Below, one piece after another: positions 15,313-23,426 of a DNA stretch of 27,983 nt. The first letter of the stretch is position 1; each line of letters starts with the position of its first letter. Source of the stretch: Gammaproteobacteria bacterium (GTDB lineage: Bacteria; Pseudomonadota; Gammaproteobacteria; Thiohalomonadales; Thiohalomonadaceae). Made by a program: the position numbers and the translations under genes. The stretch covers positions 1-27,983 of the forward strand of contig JAPHSO010000170.1 of NCBI GenBank assembly GCA_026193675.1, in the 5' to 3' direction. The notes below the pieces were generated by a model. The model had not been told where the DNA came from. It ran no database searches and was given only the letters and a program-made list of their open reading frames with translations.

Positions 15313-17124
15313 ATGGGCGAACATAGAGAAGATATTATCTACACCGACGAGGCGAAAACGCTTCACGGCCTCTTTCATGTTCGCGTCAAACGCTCCCCCG
15401 ATAGAATTGCCTATACCCACTTTAACCGTGACAGTAAGCAATGGGAGGATTTCACCTGGCGCGAGATGTCCGATTCTATCGCTCGCTGGCAGGCGGTTCT
15501 CAAAAAAGAGAATTTGGGCATCGGTGACCGTGTCGCCCTCAGCCTTAAAAATGGGGTGGAGTGGATCGCCTTTGAACAGGCCGCAATGGGGCTGGGACTG
15601 GTGGTCATTCCGCTCTATACCGATGACCGTGCAGACAATATCTCTTATATCATCAAAGATGCCGCAGTAAAGTGTCTGCTGCTTCAGGATCAGGCGCGCT
15701 GGAAGCGGATCGCCCCCACCATTGATGAAGATACCACGCTGCAAAATATCTTTATTCAGGATGAGGGTGAAGCCTTTGAGGGTGAAAACTACAAGGTCAC
15801 CCCACTACGTGAGGTGCTGCCACACATTCCTCCTGAACTCACGCTGCATGAAAGCGATCCCCATTCACTGGCAACCATCGTCTACACCTCAGGCACCACC
15901 GGTCGTCCCAAAGGGGTGATGCTGAGCCACAGTAATATTCTTGAGAATGTTCACATATCGCTGACCATGCTTGCCATCTATCAGGATGATCTATTCCTCT
16001 CATTTCTGCCAATCTCCCACATGCTGGAGCGGATGGGGGGCTACTATCTGCCGATGATGGCCGGCTCTTCGGTCGCCTTCTCTCGCTCAATTCCTCAACT
16101 GGCAGATGATCTGGCGCACATCCGTCCTACAGCCATGGTCGCAGTGCCCAGAATCTTCGAGCGGATCTATGGACGCATCAATGGTCAACTAGAGAAAGGC
16201 AGTGCAACCAAACGCACCCTGTTTAAAAGTGCCATTCGAGTCGGCTGGCACAATTTTGAACGACAGCAGGGTCGCAGAAGCTGGCATCCACGCCTGCTTG
16301 TTCACTCAATACTCGATAAGCTGGTTGGCGCCAAGGTGCGTGAGCGTCTAGGTGGTAGACTGCGCTTTGCAGTCAGTGGAGGCGCCCCCCTCTCCCCAGA
16401 GGTGGCCAAGATGTTTATCGGCCTTGGGGTTAATGTCCTGCAGGGCTACGGGTTGACCGAAACCAGTCCGGTCATCAGCTGCAACATTCTTGATGATAAT
16501 GATCCCGTTAGTGTGGGTGTCATTCTGCGTAATCTGGAGACACGTGTCAGTGAACAGGGTGAACTCCAGGTCAAAGGGCCAAACGTAATGCTCGGCTACT
16601 GGAATAACCATGCCGCCACCGCCCAGATGATTGATCACGATGGTTGGCTCAGCACCGGTGATCTGGCCCGTATCGAAAATGGTCACATCTACATCACTGG
16701 GCGAATTAAAGACATTCTTGTCCTCTCCAATGGTGAGAAGGTTCCTCCAGGTGATATGGAGTTGGCCATTGCCAATGACTCCCTGTTTGAACAGGTGATG
16801 GTGGTTGGTGAGGGACAATCATTTCTCTCAGCGCTGGTTGTACTGAATGCTGAAGAGTGGCCAGCCTATGCTCAGCAACACGGACTCGATCCGATGGATA
16901 GCGCCTCGCTCAGCTCTAAAAAGATTATCAAACCCATCCTGCATAAAATGCGCGATGCGCTGCACGACTTCCCCGCCTACGCCAAGATCCGTCAGGTCCA
17001 TCTCACACTTGAGCCGTGGACTATCGATAACGATCTCATGACCCCAACCATGAAGATCAAGCGTCCCAAGGTTATGGCACACCTTCAAGAGGTTGTGGAT
17101 GCCATCTATAGCGAGAGTGATTAG
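15313..17124 (+). CDS. Long-chain acyl-CoA synthetase-like AMP-forming ligase
   Basis: A 603-residue ANL-superfamily adenylating enzyme of the eukaryote-like long-chain (FAA1/COG1022) type. The ATP-binding loop is YTSGTTGRPKG at 191-201, the adenine motif GYGLTETSP at 378-386, the ribose-binding Asp450 in STGD, the hinge region TGRIKD at 463-468, and the catalytic lysine is probably Lys581 in TPTMKIKR. The expected reaction is ATP-dependent activation of a fatty acid to acyl-CoA, but substrate range cannot be read from sequence. A strong ribosome site, GGGGGGAG at 15299-15306, precedes the ATG. It follows purC by 42 bases and overlaps the mltF start by 26 bases. No membrane anchor is seen. 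Confidence 0.9.
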   Translation: MGEHREDIIYTDEAKTLHGLFHVRVKRSPDRIAYTHFNRDSKQWEDFTWREMSDSIARWQAVLKKENLGIGDRVALSLKNGVEWIAFEQAAMGLGLVVIPLYTDDRADNISYIIKDAAVKCLLLQDQARWKRIAPTIDEDTTLQNIFIQDEGEAFEGENYKVTPLREVLPHIPPELTLHESDPHSLATIVYTSGTTGRPKGVMLSHSNILENVHISLTMLAIYQDDLFLSFLPISHMLERMGGYYLPMMAGSSVAFSRSIPQLADDLAHIRPTAMVAVPRIFERIYGRINGQLEKGSATKRTLFKSAIRVGWHNFERQQGRRSWHPRLLVHSILDKLVGAKVRERLGGRLRFAVSGGAPLSPEVAKMFIGLGVNVLQGYGLTETSPVISCNILDDNDPVSVGVILRNLETRVSEQGELQVKGPNVMLGYWNNHAATAQMIDHDGWLSTGDLARIENGHIYITGRIKDILVLSNGEKVPPGDMELAIANDSLFEQVMVVGEGQSFLSALVVLNAEEWPAYAQQHGLDPMDSASLSSKKIIKPILHKMRDALHDFPAYAKIRQVHLTLEPWTIDNDLMTPTMKIKRPKVMAHLQEVVDAIYSESD

Positions 17125-18538
17125 GCTAGCGCCGCTCTACCTGCTCCTCCTATTCACCCTGATTCAGGGGTGCAGTGATGAGCGCTCGCGTCTACAACAG
17201 ATTATTGATCGGGGTGAACTGGTTGTAATCACCCGCAACAGCGCAACCACCTATTACGAAGGTGTCAGCGGTCCCAAAGGGATGGAGTACGATCTGGCTA
17301 AAGGCTTTGCCGACAGCCTGGGCGTCAAAATTAAACTGGTTGTTGCCAGCAGCATGGCTGAAGCGCTCACCATGATCTCTGAAGATGAAGCTGATCTGGT
17401 TGCTGCAGGAGTAATGGTCACTGACCAACGCAAAATCTGGCTCAACTTCACTCCACCCTACCAGAAGGTGACCCAACAGTTGATCTACCGTCAGGGTAAA
17501 GATATCAAACGTCCCAAAGATATTAGCCAACTCGATGGCATATTGCAGGTTGTCGATAACAGCAGCCACGACAAACGCCTGCATGAACTTCACAGTGAAT
17601 ACCGCGACCTCACCTGGTCGGTCACAAGTGAACTGGACTCTGCTGATCTAATGGGTCTGGTCGACAGTAGAGAGATCGACTACACCATTACCGACTCAAA
17701 TACTTTTTTACTTAACCGCCACTTCCACCCTGAGCTGAGAGTCGCCTTCTCACTCAGCACGCCTAAACCTCTTGCCTGGGCTCTCCCCAAATTTCAAGAC
17801 CTCAGCCTCTACCAGGCAGCGAGCAGCTATATCGATAAAATGGAAAAGGAGGGCACGCTCGCCAACCTGATTGATCGTTACTATGGGCATACTAAAGATT
17901 TCGACTACGTTGGTACCCGCTCCTACATGGAACATATCAAGACACGTCTTCCCAAATACCGTCACCTATTCGAATATCACAGTAAAGAGTATGGTGTTGA
18001 CTGGCGGCTACTCGCAGCAATGGCCTATCAGGAGTCCCACTGGAATCCGCGCGCCGTTTCTCCAACCGGTGTAAAGGGAATCATGATGCTAACTCAGGAC
18101 ACCGCAAAATATCTGGGTGTAAAAAACCGTCGTGATCCTGTTGAGAGTATTCGTGGTGGTGCCAGCTTCTTTAGCCGAATCTGGAAAAAATTCCCAGAAC
18201 GTATCGATCCGGTCGATAGGATGTGGCTTACGGTCGCCTCCTACAATATCGGTCACGGTCATGTTGAGGACACCCGAATTATCACCGAAAAACGGGGTGG
18301 TAATGCCGACACCTGGAAGGATGTACGAAAAAATCTCCCACTACTGCGTAAGAAGCGTTGGTATAAAACGACCAAACATGGTTATGCCCGCGGCAATGAG
18401 GCGGTGACCTATGTTGAAAATATCCGCAGTTACTACGACATCCTGGTCTGGCTCACCGATAAAGAGAATAAACTGAAAGAGGGGGAACAGAATGCTGAAC
18501 AGCAGCTCCCCAATATTTCGATCCCTGCTGCACTCTAA
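17099..18538 (+). CDS. mltF: MltF-type lytic murein transglycosylase, lipoprotein
   Basis: A 479-residue envelope protein with two domains: an amino-acid-binding-like (SBP family 3) domain at about 35-265, and a lysozyme-like SLT domain at about 285-450. The catalytic glutamate is Glu312 in AYQESHW, followed by SPTGVKGIMMLT and SYNIGHGH. This is the MltF layout, which cleaves glycan strands to 1,6-anhydromuropeptides. I chose the ATG at 17099 because AAGAGG stands 7 bases before it; a TTG at 17093 and a GTG at 17117 are alternatives. The signal peptide ends in the lipobox LIQGC (Cys25), so it is membrane-anchored by lipid. It ends 6 bases before tadA on the other strand, tail to tail. Confidence 0.93.
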   Translation: MPSIARVIRLAPLYLLLLFTLIQGCSDERSRLQQIIDRGELVVITRNSATTYYEGVSGPKGMEYDLAKGFADSLGVKIKLVVASSMAEALTMISEDEADLVAAGVMVTDQRKIWLNFTPPYQKVTQQLIYRQGKDIKRPKDISQLDGILQVVDNSSHDKRLHELHSEYRDLTWSVTSELDSADLMGLVDSREIDYTITDSNTFLLNRHFHPELRVAFSLSTPKPLAWALPKFQDLSLYQAASSYIDKMEKEGTLANLIDRYYGHTKDFDYVGTRSYMEHIKTRLPKYRHLFEYHSKEYGVDWRLLAAMAYQESHWNPRAVSPTGVKGIMMLTQDTAKYLGVKNRRDPVESIRGGASFFSRIWKKFPERIDPVDRMWLTVASYNIGHGHVEDTRIITEKRGGNADTWKDVRKNLPLLRKKRWYKTTKHGYARGNEAVTYVENIRSYYDILVWLTDKENKLKEGEQNAEQQLPNISIPAAL

Positions 18539-18544
18539 AGCCGG

Positions 18545-19003
18545 TTAACCTCTTCGCTCACGAAAAAAATTGCGAAGTAGATCTCCACACTCATCGGCCA
18601 GCACACCAGCGGTAATTTCACAGCGGTGATTTAGCTCTGGCGCCTGCAGCAGATTAAAAATGGTGCCACCCGCCCCTGTACGGGGGTCTGGTGCGCCGAA
18701 AACCACACGCCCTACCCGAGCATGCACGATGGCGCCAGCACACATTGGACAGGGTTCAAGTGTGACGTAAAGTGTCGTATCGGGAAGGCGGTAGTTACCT
18801 ACCCTTTCAGCAGCAGCTCGCAATGCCTGAATCTCTGCATGAGCGGTCGGGTCACTGTGACCAATCGGCTGGTTCCAACCCTCCGCAAGCAACTCATCCC
18901 CATGAATAAGCACCGCACCCACCGGAACCTCATTTTCTGCTGCGGCCTGGCGCGCCAGATTCAGGGCATATTGCATCCAGCGCTCATCATCTTGAGTAGA
19001 CAC
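18545..19003 (-). CDS. tadA: tRNA-specific adenosine deaminase TadA
   Basis: A 152-residue cytidine-deaminase-fold enzyme that converts A34 to inosine in tRNA-Arg(ACG). The zinc and catalytic residues are His55 and Glu57 in AHAEIQAL and Cys85 and Cys88 in EPCPMCAGA. The start is a GTG at 19001-19003, since the preceding DDERWM residues match the family start; an ATG at Met10 would remove part of helix 1. No ribosome site is visible, and the upstream SYLF gene stops only 5 bases before, so translation likely depends on re-initiation. Pairing with mltF is conserved in gammaproteobacteria. Confidence 0.95.
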   Translation of the reverse strand: MSTQDDERWMQYALNLARQAAAENEVPVGAVLIHGDELLAEGWNQPIGHSDPTAHAEIQALRAAAERVGNYRLPDTTLYVTLEPCPMCAGAIVHARVGRVVFGAPDPRTGAGGTIFNLLQAPELNHRCEITAGVLADECGDLLRNFFRERRG

Positions 19004-19008
19004 GATGC

Positions 19009-19551
19009 TTAACGCTTGATTTTGGTAAATTTAGAACCCTCAATCGTCAGGTTATACATCAACCCCTGATTGTTAAAGATAAAGGCGACAATCGGCTTTT
19101 CTGAATCGAGTGTACTGACATCTTTGCCGGCACCCCACTCAACCACCGCAACAGAACCATCTACACCGGCCTTCCATCCCTTACTACCTCTGAAGGCCTT
19201 GAGCTCTTTAGATTTTAGAAAGAGCACCACCATCGATTTGGTCTGGACACCAAGCTGGAATCCAACAGAGACCGCCGCACTGCTGTAGTAGTCGACGGTA
19301 CGACCGCCAATCTGCAGCACACCTTCGCCATACTCTCCGCCAATACCGATTCCTCCCTTCACAATCTCAGGAAAGATAAGCGCCCCTTTCGACTTTTTAA
19401 GCAGCTCAGCACCGCCCGGCACCTTTTTATTAAACAGTTTCAGCGTCGATCTGACACCTGCATCGATCTCCGCCTTGGTATAGGCCCATGCTGCTGGTGA
19501 TAGCAGCGCCAACATCAGCGTTACAACAATGGCTCTTCTCATAATTTTCAT
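19009..19551 (-). CDS. Exported SYLF (Ysc84-like) lipid-binding domain protein
   Basis: A small exported protein of about 180 residues. A signal peptide, MRRAIVVTLMLALLSPAAWA, precedes the mature part. The SYLF domain fills the rest: GALIFPEIVKGGIGIGGEYG, then YYSSAAVSVGFQLGVQTKS and a C-terminal block DVSTLDSEKPIVAFIFNNQG. The family is known for phosphoinositide or lipid binding in eukaryotes, and bacterial members are periplasmic with unclear function. Start choice is open: GTG at 19554, ATG at 19551 or ATG at 19542. The last has the best spaced AGGTGA before it. It begins at or just after the M48 protease stop and is followed by tadA after 5 bases. Confidence 0.87.
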   Translation of the reverse strand: MKIMRRAIVVTLMLALLSPAAWAYTKAEIDAGVRSTLKLFNKKVPGGAELLKKSKGALIFPEIVKGGIGIGGEYGEGVLQIGGRTVDYYSSAAVSVGFQLGVQTKSMVVLFLKSKELKAFRGSKGWKAGVDGSVAVVEWGAGKDVSTLDSEKPIVAFIFNNQGLMYNLTIEGSKFTKIKR

Positions 19552-19554
19552 CAC

Positions 19555-20445
19555 CTATCTCTTTAGCATGGCCAGATACTTCTCAAAACGTTTGGTCACC
19601 TGGGCCTGTTCTGCGAAGGGTTCAATATAGTGGTAGTACTGTGCCAGCAGACCCAGTCGTTGCGTTGGTGTCGGATGGGTTTTGAACATCAGCGCCAGCG
19701 ACTGACTTTGTGGGTTCATCCCCTCCAGAGTCTGCAGCACCGCAGGCAGTCCATAGGGGTCATAACCGGCACGGGTGGCGATCACCAGACCCATACGATC
19801 TGCCTGATACTCATCCGCCTTATCCAGCCCCCGGGAGTAGAGCTCCTTAAATCCCGATGAGATTCTCTGTAGCTTCTCGCGCTTCTCCTCATTGGAGTTT
19901 GAGCCCATCATAGAAATTGCGAGCTCCATCTTGGCCCCTTTCCTGACCGCATCAAGGTGGTGTTTTTCGAGTACATGTACCACCTCATGGGCCACCGTTG
20001 AGGCAAGTTCAGCTTCACTCTTCATCTGCATCATCAACCCCTTAGTGACAAAGACATAACCACCAGGTGCGGCAAAGGCGTTGATGTCATCAGATTCAAG
20101 CAGACCAAATTTCCAGGGCAGGTGTCCTCTCTCGGTATTGAGTGCCACCCATTGCCCCACTCGATTAAGATATTTCTGTACCGGATCATTATTGACCAGC
20201 GGGACGGCACCAAGCAGCACAGCGGCAGCCTCTTCACCGACCTTTATCTCATCCTCTTCAGTCACCTCACCAAAGGCCTCTTTAGCGGTCTTAATTGTCT
20301 TGGCAAGCTTACCCAGATCAAAACCGCCACTATCATTACCAAATAGATTTTTAAATGGTCCGGCGTTGGCTGATATGGCACTCACCAAAACCAACAGGGT
20401 TATGAATGGGATAGCAATCCGCTTTAGCAAACTAATCATCGTCAT
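19555..20445 (-). CDS. Exported M48-family zinc metalloprotease
   Basis: A 296-residue secreted peptidase. A signal peptide covers about residues 1-28 (ending SANAG) with no lipobox Cys, so it is probably free in the periplasm. The zinc site is HEVVH at 153-157 with Glu212 in ADEYQAD as third ligand, the Ste24/HtpX pattern. The HPTPTQR block at 257-263 is typical of the periplasmic BepA/LoiP-like group. These enzymes process or clear misassembled outer-membrane proteins, which is an inferred role here. Its ATG overlaps the end of the SH3 gene by 14 bases, and its stop abuts the start of the SYLF gene. It is not fused to TPR repeats as BepA is. Confidence 0.93.
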   Translation of the reverse strand: MTMISLLKRIAIPFITLLVLVSAISANAGPFKNLFGNDSGGFDLGKLAKTIKTAKEAFGEVTEEDEIKVGEEAAAVLLGAVPLVNNDPVQKYLNRVGQWVALNTERGHLPWKFGLLESDDINAFAAPGGYVFVTKGLMMQMKSEAELASTVAHEVVHVLEKHHLDAVRKGAKMELAISMMGSNSNEEKREKLQRISSGFKELYSRGLDKADEYQADRMGLVIATRAGYDPYGLPAVLQTLEGMNPQSQSLALMFKTHPTPTQRLGLLAQYYHYIEPFAEQAQVTKRFEKYLAMLKR

Positions 20446-21010
20446 TCCCCCAGTAGTTCTCCTCAGGCGGTGGCGCAGAGGGCTCTAGCTTGGGTTTCTC
20501 CTCTGGAATATAGGCCAGCGTCTGTCCGGTTAGCTTCGCCTTAGCCGCAAAGCTTTTGGCTCCCTCCTGATCAGTACTAAAGGTTTTGAGCTGCTCTAGC
20601 GCTTCATGGTTGGGTTTGGAGTTTTGCAGGTCGGTCGCATCGAGACCGCGAATACCTGTCGCCACAGTGACCCCGCTACTCCCAGAACGCCCTGTTTTAA
20701 AAAGCTTAATGGTCTGCTGCAGACCGCTGATATTCCCCGCTTTTTTATCACCACTTTGCTCACCAAAACGCAGCGTGTTCATCCGCATCCAGCCACTCCT
20801 GCTTTTGGAAACTTTGACCTGATACCAGCCCCCCTTGCGCTTAATGACCTTCACTTCACTATCGGCAGCCAGCCTGCTCATCACCTCAGCATCAGAATAG
20901 GGTTTTTTATAGAGATTACTCTCACCCAATACCCAGCCCTGCTTCAGCTCCTGAGCCATGAGTGGTGGCGTAAGAGACGCCATAAGCACAAAAATGGTGA
21001 ATCTATTCAC
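20432..21010 (-). CDS. Exported SH3-like domain protein
   Basis: A 192-residue exported protein. The signal peptide is about residues 1-19 (ending LMAQ). Residues about 25-82 form a bacterial SH3-like domain (ESNLYKKPYSDAEVMSRL, then KVIKRKGGWYQVKV and SGWMRMNTLRF). A Ser/Gly-rich middle follows and a Pro/Glu/Asp-rich tail ending in NDDD. Such domains often bind peptidoglycan or proteins; the ligand here is unknown. It starts with GTG at 21008-21010, overlapping the cyclase stop by one base (TAGTG), with a strong AAGGAG 6 bases before. Its end overlaps the M48 protease start by 14 bases. Confidence 0.88.
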   Translation of the reverse strand: MNRFTIFVLMASLTPPLMAQELKQGWVLGESNLYKKPYSDAEVMSRLAADSEVKVIKRKGGWYQVKVSKSRSGWMRMNTLRFGEQSGDKKAGNISGLQQTIKLFKTGRSGSSGVTVATGIRGLDATDLQNSKPNHEALEQLKTFSTDQEGAKSFAAKAKLTGQTLAYIPEEKPKLEPSAPPPEENYWGNDDD

Positions 21011-22857
21011 TAAGTTCTCCTTCTTGGTTCAAAGAGTTGTACCTCTTCTGAACGCCCCTTTACCTTAAAAATACCGTGCTCTATAAACTCAAACTGCTCT
21101 GCACACTGCTTTCGTGTCTCATTAGAGACCAGTATTCGCGCAACACCTTTAGTCTGCCCCTCAATACGGCTGGCAAGGTTCACCGTATCACCTATCGCAG
21201 TATAGTCGAGTCGGTTTTCTGAACCAATAAAGCCGACCACACTCTCGCCAGTGTGAATACCAATCCCCACATCAAAACCCCGCTCCTCTGCATCAATCTC
21301 CTCTCGGAAGGCCATCAGCATATCGACCATATCAAGTGCCGCATTGATCGCATTGACAGCCTGATTATCATCGGCAACGGGAGCCCCCCAGAAGGCCATA
21401 ATCGCATCACCGATAAATTTATCAACGGTACCGCTATGCTGAAATATGACCTGCACCTGGCGACTGAAATAACGGTTAAGGATATCGACAATCTCCTCCG
21501 CCGTATGCTTTTCAGACATCGTGGTAAAACCGCGAATATCTGAAAACAGAACGGTGATCTGCCGGCTCTCACTTTTCATGTTGAGGGCGCTCTCACCACT
21601 AGAGATCAACTCATCAACCACTCGGGAGTCGAGAAATCGGCTAAAAATCTGAATCGATTGCTCTCGCGCCTGTCGCTCTGAACGAAAGGCATAGAGTGCC
21701 GCCAGGGCATAGTAGAACCAGATAAAAATGAGCGAGGTGACAACAGGTATCAGTAGCTGTTGGCCCAACCATAGATATTCAACCGCAATCAGCACCAGAG
21801 TCCAAAGTAGCGTCATGGCTCCAACCAGTAGTGGTGTACTGCCGGTGATGAAGAGGAGCCAAACAGCTGCAATCGATAGCAGCGTGATCACAACGGGGAT
21901 TACCGGATGGGTTTCAGTCAGGTAATCACCCTCGCGCAGATTATCGATGGCGGTGGCAATAATTTCGATTGCCGGATGCAGGCTACCCATTGGGGTGACA
22001 CGGAGATCATGCATCCCGGTTGCAGTTGAACCGATGATGACAACCTTATCGGTAAACTCATCCTGCTTGCGTTGAGCAACCTCTCGCGAAAAGTCATTGT
22101 AGATTTCAGAATATGAGAGCCGCTGATAACTCAACACCGGCCCCTGCCAGTTAAGCATTAGTGACTCCTGCTCGGGTATCGAATATCCAAGTTGCCTTGC
22201 CACCTTGGTGACAATGGATGGTAGCCGCCAATCCCCCTCAGAAAGGTAGAGAGGATAACGCCGCCCGACACCATCACTATCCTCAATAAAATTGATCGCA
22301 CCCAATCTGCCATTCAGCGCCATGCTCAGGTAGGGCAATAGCAGAGCGGCCTGATCAGCTGTTATATTTTGCGCTACTTCACTAAAACCCAAACGTTCGC
22401 CATAGAGATCCAGATCAATCCCCTCCCCCTGCTCAGAGAGAGGTAAACGGACGAAGGGAAAGAAAAGGTTTTGATGCTGCCCAGCCACTTCAGACAGGTA
22501 AGAATCATCCTCCTGGTGGAGCTGATCAGGATCGGCAAAGATGATATCGAATATAACGGCCTTGGGTTTTTGTCGTTCAATCCCCTCAATCAGCTCCGCA
22601 TGAACCGAACGGGGCCAGGGGTAACGGCCATGCGTGGCCGCCAACTGCTCAAGACTCTTCTCATCGATATCGATAATCACAACCTCATTGGCTGGAACTC
22701 TCTTTTCAGCAACTGTGTGCAGCAGCCAGTCATTGAGCCGATAATCAAAATTCTTGAATAGTCCCAGCAAGGTCAGATCGAGGAGCACCAATAAAATGGT
22801 GAACAGCGCCAGAAGGCTAAAAGGATTGTTCCAACGCTCACTCATTTTTGACGACAC
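21010..22857 (-). CDS. CHASE2 sensor adenylate cyclase (class III)
   Basis: A 615-residue inner-membrane sensor enzyme. One helix at about 12-34, then an extracytoplasmic CHASE2 domain at about 35-310 (NEVVIIDIDEKSLEQL, GRYPWPRSVHAELI), then three helices at about 318-390, then a class III cyclase domain at about 432-610. Metal-binding Asp440 (LFSDIRGF) and Asp484 (KFIGDAIMAF), the purine-contacting Lys480 and Thr553 (DYTAIGD), and the transition-state Asn560 and Arg564 (NLASR) are all present, so it should be active. The Lys/Thr pair fits an adenylate rather than guanylate cyclase. It is the first gene of a run with SH3, M48, SYLF and tadA, and its product would signal through cAMP. No cAMP receptor is in the window. 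Confidence 0.95.
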   Translation of the reverse strand: MSSKMSERWNNPFSLLALFTILLVLLDLTLLGLFKNFDYRLNDWLLHTVAEKRVPANEVVIIDIDEKSLEQLAATHGRYPWPRSVHAELIEGIERQKPKAVIFDIIFADPDQLHQEDDSYLSEVAGQHQNLFFPFVRLPLSEQGEGIDLDLYGERLGFSEVAQNITADQAALLLPYLSMALNGRLGAINFIEDSDGVGRRYPLYLSEGDWRLPSIVTKVARQLGYSIPEQESLMLNWQGPVLSYQRLSYSEIYNDFSREVAQRKQDEFTDKVVIIGSTATGMHDLRVTPMGSLHPAIEIIATAIDNLREGDYLTETHPVIPVVITLLSIAAVWLLFITGSTPLLVGAMTLLWTLVLIAVEYLWLGQQLLIPVVTSLIFIWFYYALAALYAFRSERQAREQSIQIFSRFLDSRVVDELISSGESALNMKSESRQITVLFSDIRGFTTMSEKHTAEEIVDILNRYFSRQVQVIFQHSGTVDKFIGDAIMAFWGAPVADDNQAVNAINAALDMVDMLMAFREEIDAEERGFDVGIGIHTGESVVGFIGSENRLDYTAIGDTVNLASRIEGQTKGVARILVSNETRKQCAEQFEFIEHGIFKVKGRSEEVQLFEPRRRT

Positions 22858-22879
22858 CTGACTGACAATTCATACCCAC

Positions 22880-22910
22880 CTCTAATTACGATACTCTCCC
22901 CTAATTAGAG
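22880..22910. promoter_or_regulatory. Perfect 9-base inverted repeat upstream of the cyclase
   Basis: CTCTAATTA at 22880-22888 and TAATTAGAG at 22902-22910 are perfect reverse complements around a 13-base spacer. Because TAATTA is itself symmetric, CTAATTA also recurs as a direct repeat 19 bases apart. The site is 23-53 bases before the cyclase start, in the 179-base region shared with the receiver gene. A weaker 6-base dyad (CCTGCA/TGCAGG) lies at 22924-22956. It could be a regulator site or a hairpin in the cyclase leader. Confidence 0.5.
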
Positions 22911-23036
22911 CAACAATTCCAGCCCTGCAGAGACACATTTCCAGACTATTTGCAGGCCATTCATGCGGTAAAAGTGCTATTTGAAATTTGCTGCCTATAG
23001 ACGTAGGCTTGTCTCATAAAAATAACAGGTATCCCC

Positions 23037-23417
23037 ATGAGCCAACCACTAATCCTCTGTATTGACGATGATCCGCTTAGTATCAAGGTACTTGAGAGCT
23101 TTCTCAGTGGTCACTTTAGAGTATCAACCGCCCCAAGTGCTAGGGGTGGACTTGCCGCCATTGAGCAAGAGGTGCCAGATCTCATCATCTCAGATGTATT
23201 GATGCCTGATATGAATGGTTTTGAGATGGTGAGCAAACTGAGAGAGATTCCAGAGGCCACCAATATCCCACTCATCTTTATCTCTGCACTGAGTCAGTTG
23301 GGCAATATTGGCAAGAGTGAAAACTCAGGTATCACCCAGTTTTTTTCCAAGCCGATCGATAACGAACAGCTATTGGATAACATCCACAGACTACTTGGAA
23401 CCCAGAGCGACAGCTAA
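23037..23417 (+). CDS. Stand-alone response-regulator receiver protein
   Basis: A 126-residue single receiver domain with no output domain. The acidic pair Asp10/Asp11 is in CIDDDP, the phosphorylated Asp53 in ISDVLMPDMNG, the switch Ser83 in FISAL and the conserved Lys105 in FSKPID. All signalling residues are present. Such proteins act by phospho-dependent binding to partners, for example as in CheY-like or phosphorelay systems. No histidine kinase is in the window. It diverges from the CHASE2 cyclase, which makes a shared signalling role possible. It ends 9 bases before the convergent small membrane gene. Confidence 0.93.
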   Translation: MSQPLILCIDDDPLSIKVLESFLSGHFRVSTAPSARGGLAAIEQEVPDLIISDVLMPDMNGFEMVSKLREIPEATNIPLIFISALSQLGNIGKSENSGITQFFSKPIDNEQLLDNIHRLLGTQSDS

Positions 23418-23426
23418 ATAGTGCTG

